Shown piece by piece: positions 60,887 to 64,000 of a stretch of DNA of 64,000 nt (the first letter of the stretch is position 1; each line of letters opens with the position of its first letter). Position numbers and translations under genes: made by a program. Source of the DNA: Nocardioides mesophilus (GTDB taxonomy: Bacteria > Actinomycetota > Actinomycetes > Propionibacteriales > Nocardioidaceae); the NCBI RefSeq assembly GCF_014395785.1, contig NZ_CP060713.1:1702501-1766500 (forward strand), given 5' to 3'. The notes beneath the pieces were generated by a model. The model was not told the DNA's origin, made no database searches, and worked only from the letters and a program-made list of their open reading frames with translations.

Positions 60887-62467
60887 TCAGTACCGGTCGG
60901 TCGCTCGCAACGCGGGTGGCCTGCCGTCGGGGTCGTGGACCAGGTCGAGCGGCAGTGCCGCCCACCGTCGCTGACGCGGGGTGAGCTGCGCCTCGGGGAG
61001 CCGGCGCAGCCGACCGGGCGGGCGCGGCCCTCGCCTCCCGGCGAGGTGCCACTCGTCGAGCCGATCGGCGTACGCAGCGTAGACGTCGAACATCGCGGCC
61101 GGTTCGAGGCAGTCGGCCATCGCCGCCTCGAGGCCCTGCCCGGCCACCTGGTCGAGCCGGTCGAGGTGCTCGGCCGCCAGGGTGAGCCGCAGGGTCCGGG
61201 CATAGGACTCGTCGAGGACGACGGCTGACAGCTCGGAGTCGTGGGTCCAGGAACGACGACTGAAGTTGTCCGACCCGATGCTGGTCCAGGTGTCGTCGAT
61301 GGTGCAGACCTTGGCGTGCACGTAGACGGGGACACCGGCGTGGTTCTCGAGGCCGTACGCCGCGACGCGGTCCGGGGCGATCCGCCGAAGCCGGTCGATC
61401 GCCCGGTGCCGGCCCAGCAGCTGCGGCACCCGGTTGAGGCCGCCGAGGTCGGGCACCAGCGGGATGACGACGACGGCGCGCAGCTCGCGCTGCCGCCGCA
61501 GCTGCTCCTCGAAGACCCGAGCGACGTCGCCGCCCCAGAAGTACTGGTCCTCGACGTAGACCATCCGCTCGGCCCGCCGCACCGCCTTGGTGTAGCCGCG
61601 GGCGACGCTGCGCTCGCCGCCGCGGGCGAAGGGGTAGTCGCGGCCGAGCCTCAGGTCGGGATAGGTCCTGAGCAGCTGGACCGTGTGCTGCCCTGCGGAC
61701 GGCGGCGGCGGCCATTGCTCCGGGAGGGTGTCCGGAGAGCTGTCGAGCCCCCGGAGCCGGTCGGCCAGCTGTCGCCACGGCGCCCGGGAGAGCGGCGCGG
61801 GATCGCTCCAGCGTTCCCGGAAGACGGTCTCCACGTCATGGACGGCCGGCCCCTGGATCGCCGCCTGGACGTCGTGCCACGGGGGGTGGTCGCCGTACTC
61901 CTCGGTGAGTGGCGCCGGCTGCGGATCTCCGTGGTGCGCGGCGTCGTCGCGCCGGTTGTGGGCGAGGTCGATGCCGCCGACGAAGGCCACGTCTCGCGCG
62001 GGGTCGTCACGGTGCCGGACCACGACGAACTTCTGGTGGTGCGAGCCCCCGACGCGGACCCGCATGTCGAGCAGCACCTCGACGCCCCGCTTCTGCAGCT
62101 GCTCACCGAGGTGGCGGTTCTCGGTAGCGAAGAAGCCCGTCTGGTCGAGGTGGGAGCGCCAGACCAGCCCGTGCACGGCGACGCCGCGCCGGTCCGCGCG
62201 GGAGAGGACCTCGAGCACCTCGCTCCCGGCCTCGCCGGTGAGCCGCTCGTCGGCGTCGCCCTGCCAGTCGGTGAAGAGCACGAGGTCGCCGGGGCCGGTG
62301 GCCTCGAGCGCGTCGTACAGCGCTCGGAAGTACGTCGCACCATGGATCAGCAGACGGACGTGGTTGCCCTCCGACCAGGCCCGGTCATCACCGTGGCGGT
62401 CGTCCAGGGTGGTCAGCGGATTGGCCCGCTCCGTCCTCGTGAGCAGCCAGTCGGAGGGGTCGTTCAT
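60887..62467 (-). CDS. Phospholipase D-like / cardiolipin synthase-type protein
   Basis: 526-aa protein with two HKD motifs: GGSHHQKFVVVRHRDD in the first half and VHAKVCTIDDTWTSIGSDN in the second. No signal peptide or long hydrophobic segment is seen, so it is probably cytoplasmic or peripheral. It could hydrolyse or transfer phosphatidyl groups or cut nucleic acid. ATG at 62467 follows GGGAGC. Its last 13 codons have a near copy at 58318-58360. Confidence 0.83.
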   Translation of the reverse strand: MNDPSDWLLTRTERANPLTTLDDRHGDDRAWSEGNHVRLLIHGATYFRALYDALEATGPGDLVLFTDWQGDADERLTGEAGSEVLEVLSRADRRGVAVHGLVWRSHLDQTGFFATENRHLGEQLQKRGVEVLLDMRVRVGGSHHQKFVVVRHRDDPARDVAFVGGIDLAHNRRDDAAHHGDPQPAPLTEEYGDHPPWHDVQAAIQGPAVHDVETVFRERWSDPAPLSRAPWRQLADRLRGLDSSPDTLPEQWPPPPSAGQHTVQLLRTYPDLRLGRDYPFARGGERSVARGYTKAVRRAERMVYVEDQYFWGGDVARVFEEQLRRQRELRAVVVIPLVPDLGGLNRVPQLLGRHRAIDRLRRIAPDRVAAYGLENHAGVPVYVHAKVCTIDDTWTSIGSDNFSRRSWTHDSELSAVVLDESYARTLRLTLAAEHLDRLDQVAGQGLEAAMADCLEPAAMFDVYAAYADRLDEWHLAGRRGPRPPGRLRRLPEAQLTPRQRRWAALPLDLVHDPDGRPPALRATDRY

Positions 62468-62522
62468 GCTCCCAGCATGACCGATCCGCCGCCCGGCGGG
62501 TGAGGTGTCGCCACCGGAGTGG

Positions 62523-63494
62523 TCAGAGCCAGTCCTTGCGCTTGAAGGTGAGGTAGAGGGCGCCGGAGAGGGCGACGATAAGGATCGAGGAGGTGAGGAA
62601 GCCGCCCTGGTGGGCGAACCCCGGGTACGGCAGGTTCTGACCGTAGAAGCCCGTGATCGCGGTCGGCACCGCGATGATCGCGGCCCAGCTCGTGACCTTC
62701 TTGGTGATCACGTTGAGGCGGTTCCCCTGGATCGTCAGGTTGGTCTCGAGGATGGTGTTCACCAGGTCGCGGAGGCTCTCGGTCCACTCGCTGGCCCGCA
62801 GCACGTGGTCGTAGACGTCCTGGTAGTAGGGCATGAGCTCGTCGGGGACCAGACCGATGTCGCGTCGCATCAGGGTGTTGACGACCTCCCGCATCGGCAG
62901 GACGACGCGACGCAGCTGCACCAGGCTCTTGCGCAGCTCGAAGCTGCGGCGTTGGACGCTCTGGTCATGAGGCCGGTCGTCGAACAGCAGGTCCTCGAGC
63001 TCTTCGATCTGGTCGTCGAGCGACTCCACCGCATCGAAGTGCGCGTCGACGACGAAGTCCAGCAGCCCGTGCAGCAGTGCACCGACCCCGAACCTGGTGA
63101 GATCGACCTCGTCGTCCCACCGGGCCACCAGCGCGTCGATCGAGAAGGTGTCCTCGCGGCGTACCGTGACCAGCGCCGCCGGGGTGATGAACGCAGCGAG
63201 CTCACCGGTGATCAGCCGGCCACTGGCGACGTCGAGCAGCACCGTGTAGGCGGTGAGGAAGTCATGCCCGGCGTAGCGGTCGAACTTGGGCCGCTGGCGA
63301 CCCTGCGCGGCGTCCTCCACGGCGAGCCGGTGCAGCCCCAGCTCGTCGGCCACCAGCTGCAGGTCCACGAGGTCCGGCGCACACAGATCGACCCACACGA
63401 CGGCAGACGTGTCCCCCAGGTGCTCCGACACCTGGTCGAGCGGGAAGTCCTCGTCGGTGAGGACTCCCCCGCGATAGCAACGCGTTCGTGCCAT
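62523..63494 (-). CDS. corA: CorA-family divalent cation transporter
   Basis: 323-aa protein with a cytoplasmic alpha/beta domain, a long helix region (FDAVESLDDQIEELEDLLFD) and two C-terminal helices, ending in basic KRKDWL. The pore signature, normally YGMN, reads FYGQNLPYPG, so Met is replaced by Gln; ZntB-type relatives have other changes at this place. Substrate is therefore uncertain (Mg2+, Co2+ or another ion). The ATG at 63494 is three bases after the polymerase stop. Confidence 0.87.
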   Translation of the reverse strand: MARTRCYRGGVLTDEDFPLDQVSEHLGDTSAVVWVDLCAPDLVDLQLVADELGLHRLAVEDAAQGRQRPKFDRYAGHDFLTAYTVLLDVASGRLITGELAAFITPAALVTVRREDTFSIDALVARWDDEVDLTRFGVGALLHGLLDFVVDAHFDAVESLDDQIEELEDLLFDDRPHDQSVQRRSFELRKSLVQLRRVVLPMREVVNTLMRRDIGLVPDELMPYYQDVYDHVLRASEWTESLRDLVNTILETNLTIQGNRLNVITKKVTSWAAIIAVPTAITGFYGQNLPYPGFAHQGGFLTSSILIVALSGALYLTFKRKDWL

Positions 63495-63497
63495 CCA

Positions 63498-64000
63498 TCA
63501 AGTATCCGGCACCGGCGGACGCGTCGCGCCGGGTTTGCCCGCGTCGGCGTACGACCGCACGATCGAGACGTTGAGCGGGAAGTCGACGGTGAGGTCCCGG
63601 AACAGCAGCGCCGCCGCGCTTGCGGCCGCCTCGGCCGCCTGCGCCGCGACCTCGTCGGCGAGCGCGGCCGGGGTGTGCACGACGACCTCGTCGTGGAGGA
63701 AGAAGACGAGGTGCGGTCGGCTGACGAGGGGACCGCTGCCGCCCAGCCGCCAGAGCCGGTTGCGCAGGTCGGCGATCCAGCACAGCGCCCACTCGGCGCC
63801 GGTGCCCTGCACGACGAAGTTGCGGGTGAACCGGCCGTGCGCGCGACGCCGCCGGGCCTGGCTGTCGGGATCGGCGGGCGGGTCGTCGGGGTCCCACGTG
63901 TCGCCCAGCCTCGGGGACCCGCGGCCGAGCAGCGTGCGCACCCCCTGGCCACGCTCGCCGGCACGGGCCGCCTCCTCCACCAGAGCGAACGCCTCCGGGT
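63498..64000 (-). CDS. Family A DNA polymerase (bifunctional 3'-5' exonuclease/polymerase), C-terminal part
   Basis: The last about 167 residues of a family A polymerase; the 5' part is outside the window. Motif C (LVFFLHDEVVVHTP) carries the catalytic Asp, and NFVVQGTGAEWALCWIADLR is the fingers/palm helix before it. The frame is open to the window edge, so the true start is upstream. Actinobacteria have such a second PolA-like protein in addition to PolI; which one this is cannot be told from the fragment. Confidence 0.82.
   Translation of the reverse strand, partial: PEAFALVEEAARAGERGQGVRTLLGRGSPRLGDTWDPDDPPADPDSQARRRRAHGRFTRNFVVQGTGAEWALCWIADLRNRLWRLGGSGPLVSRPHLVFFLHDEVVVHTPAALADEVAAQAAEAAASAAALLFRDLTVDFPLNVSIVRSYADAGKPGATRPPVPDT

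Noticed and set aside
58318..60931. attL/attR of an integrated element
   Set aside because: The direct repeats are coding remnants with synonymous differences, and there is no integrase, tRNA or phage gene between them.

Overview
The window is about 64 kb of very GC-rich DNA (roughly 72-73 percent by eye). It has dense, mostly coding content, frequent GTG starts, ATGA/GTGA stop-start overlaps, TANNNT -10 boxes placed 6-8 bases before start codons, and typical actinobacterial gene families. These include the MprAB-PepD stress module, a mycothiol-type DinB-fold protein, a SigE-family ECF factor, HelD, and AtuA/acyl-CoA clusters. The best guess is a Nocardioides-like actinobacterium (Nocardioidaceae). 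The genus is an inference; there is no rRNA in the window.

Layout: 1-2847 (-) is the end of a branched-chain/pyruvate-type 2-oxoacid dehydrogenase operon (E1a-E1b-E2, E2 cut by the window edge). 3166-6810 (+) holds an EamA exporter, an SRPBCC protein and an amylosucrase. 7204-10904 (-) is a two-gene heterodimeric ABC exporter. 11251-16806 (-) is one very large LPXTG cell-wall protein built of six related modules. 17169-21276 holds an aromatic/histidinol-phosphate aminotransferase, a second EamA exporter, a holin-like membrane protein, a low-molecular-weight tyrosine phosphatase and a fructosamine kinase. 21370-24883 (+) is the MprA-MprB-PepD (HtrA) envelope-stress module, with a shared direct-repeat operator before mprA and pepD. 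24994-30344 (-) holds an Old Yellow Enzyme, a small charged protein, pabB, pabA and a PhzE/TrpEG-type fused chorismate enzyme. 30671-36195 holds HelD, a small membrane protein with an SPFH-like protein, and an ECF sigma factor with its membrane partner.

36378-46541 (-) is a tightly overlapping acyclic-terpene/leucine-type catabolic run: TetR, DinB-fold protein, AtuA, acyl-CoA dehydrogenase, carboxyltransferase, biotin carboxylase, acyl-CoA dehydrogenase and enoyl-CoA hydratase. A palindromic operator lies in front of the TetR gene. 46627-51356 is a divergent LacI regulator and a frcKBCA-type sugar ABC operon sharing twin LacI operators. 51618-58307 holds an RDD protein, a GNAT, a DHA2 drug exporter, a flavin monooxygenase facing an acetoacetate-decarboxylase-like gene across a KstR-like palindrome, and a three-gene split cytochrome b operon. 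58308-64000 holds gene remnants, a secreted copper-radical (galactose-type) oxidase with a ricin-B domain, a phospholipase D-like enzyme, a CorA transporter with a changed GMN motif, and the end of a family A DNA polymerase.

The most unusual feature is a family of perfectly periodic 32-bp tandem repeats in six intergenic arrays. Each unit has a GCCGA-S-TCGGC inverted repeat followed by a CTGCAG-like block. Five of the six arrays begin 2-11 bases after a stop codon and point along that gene's transcript. A second, 51-bp repeat family sits between two of the arrays. Four otherwise intact genes (mprB, pabB, RDD, cytochrome b) carry single-base frameshifts in C/G runs. Base-calling errors in homopolymers are the likeliest cause.
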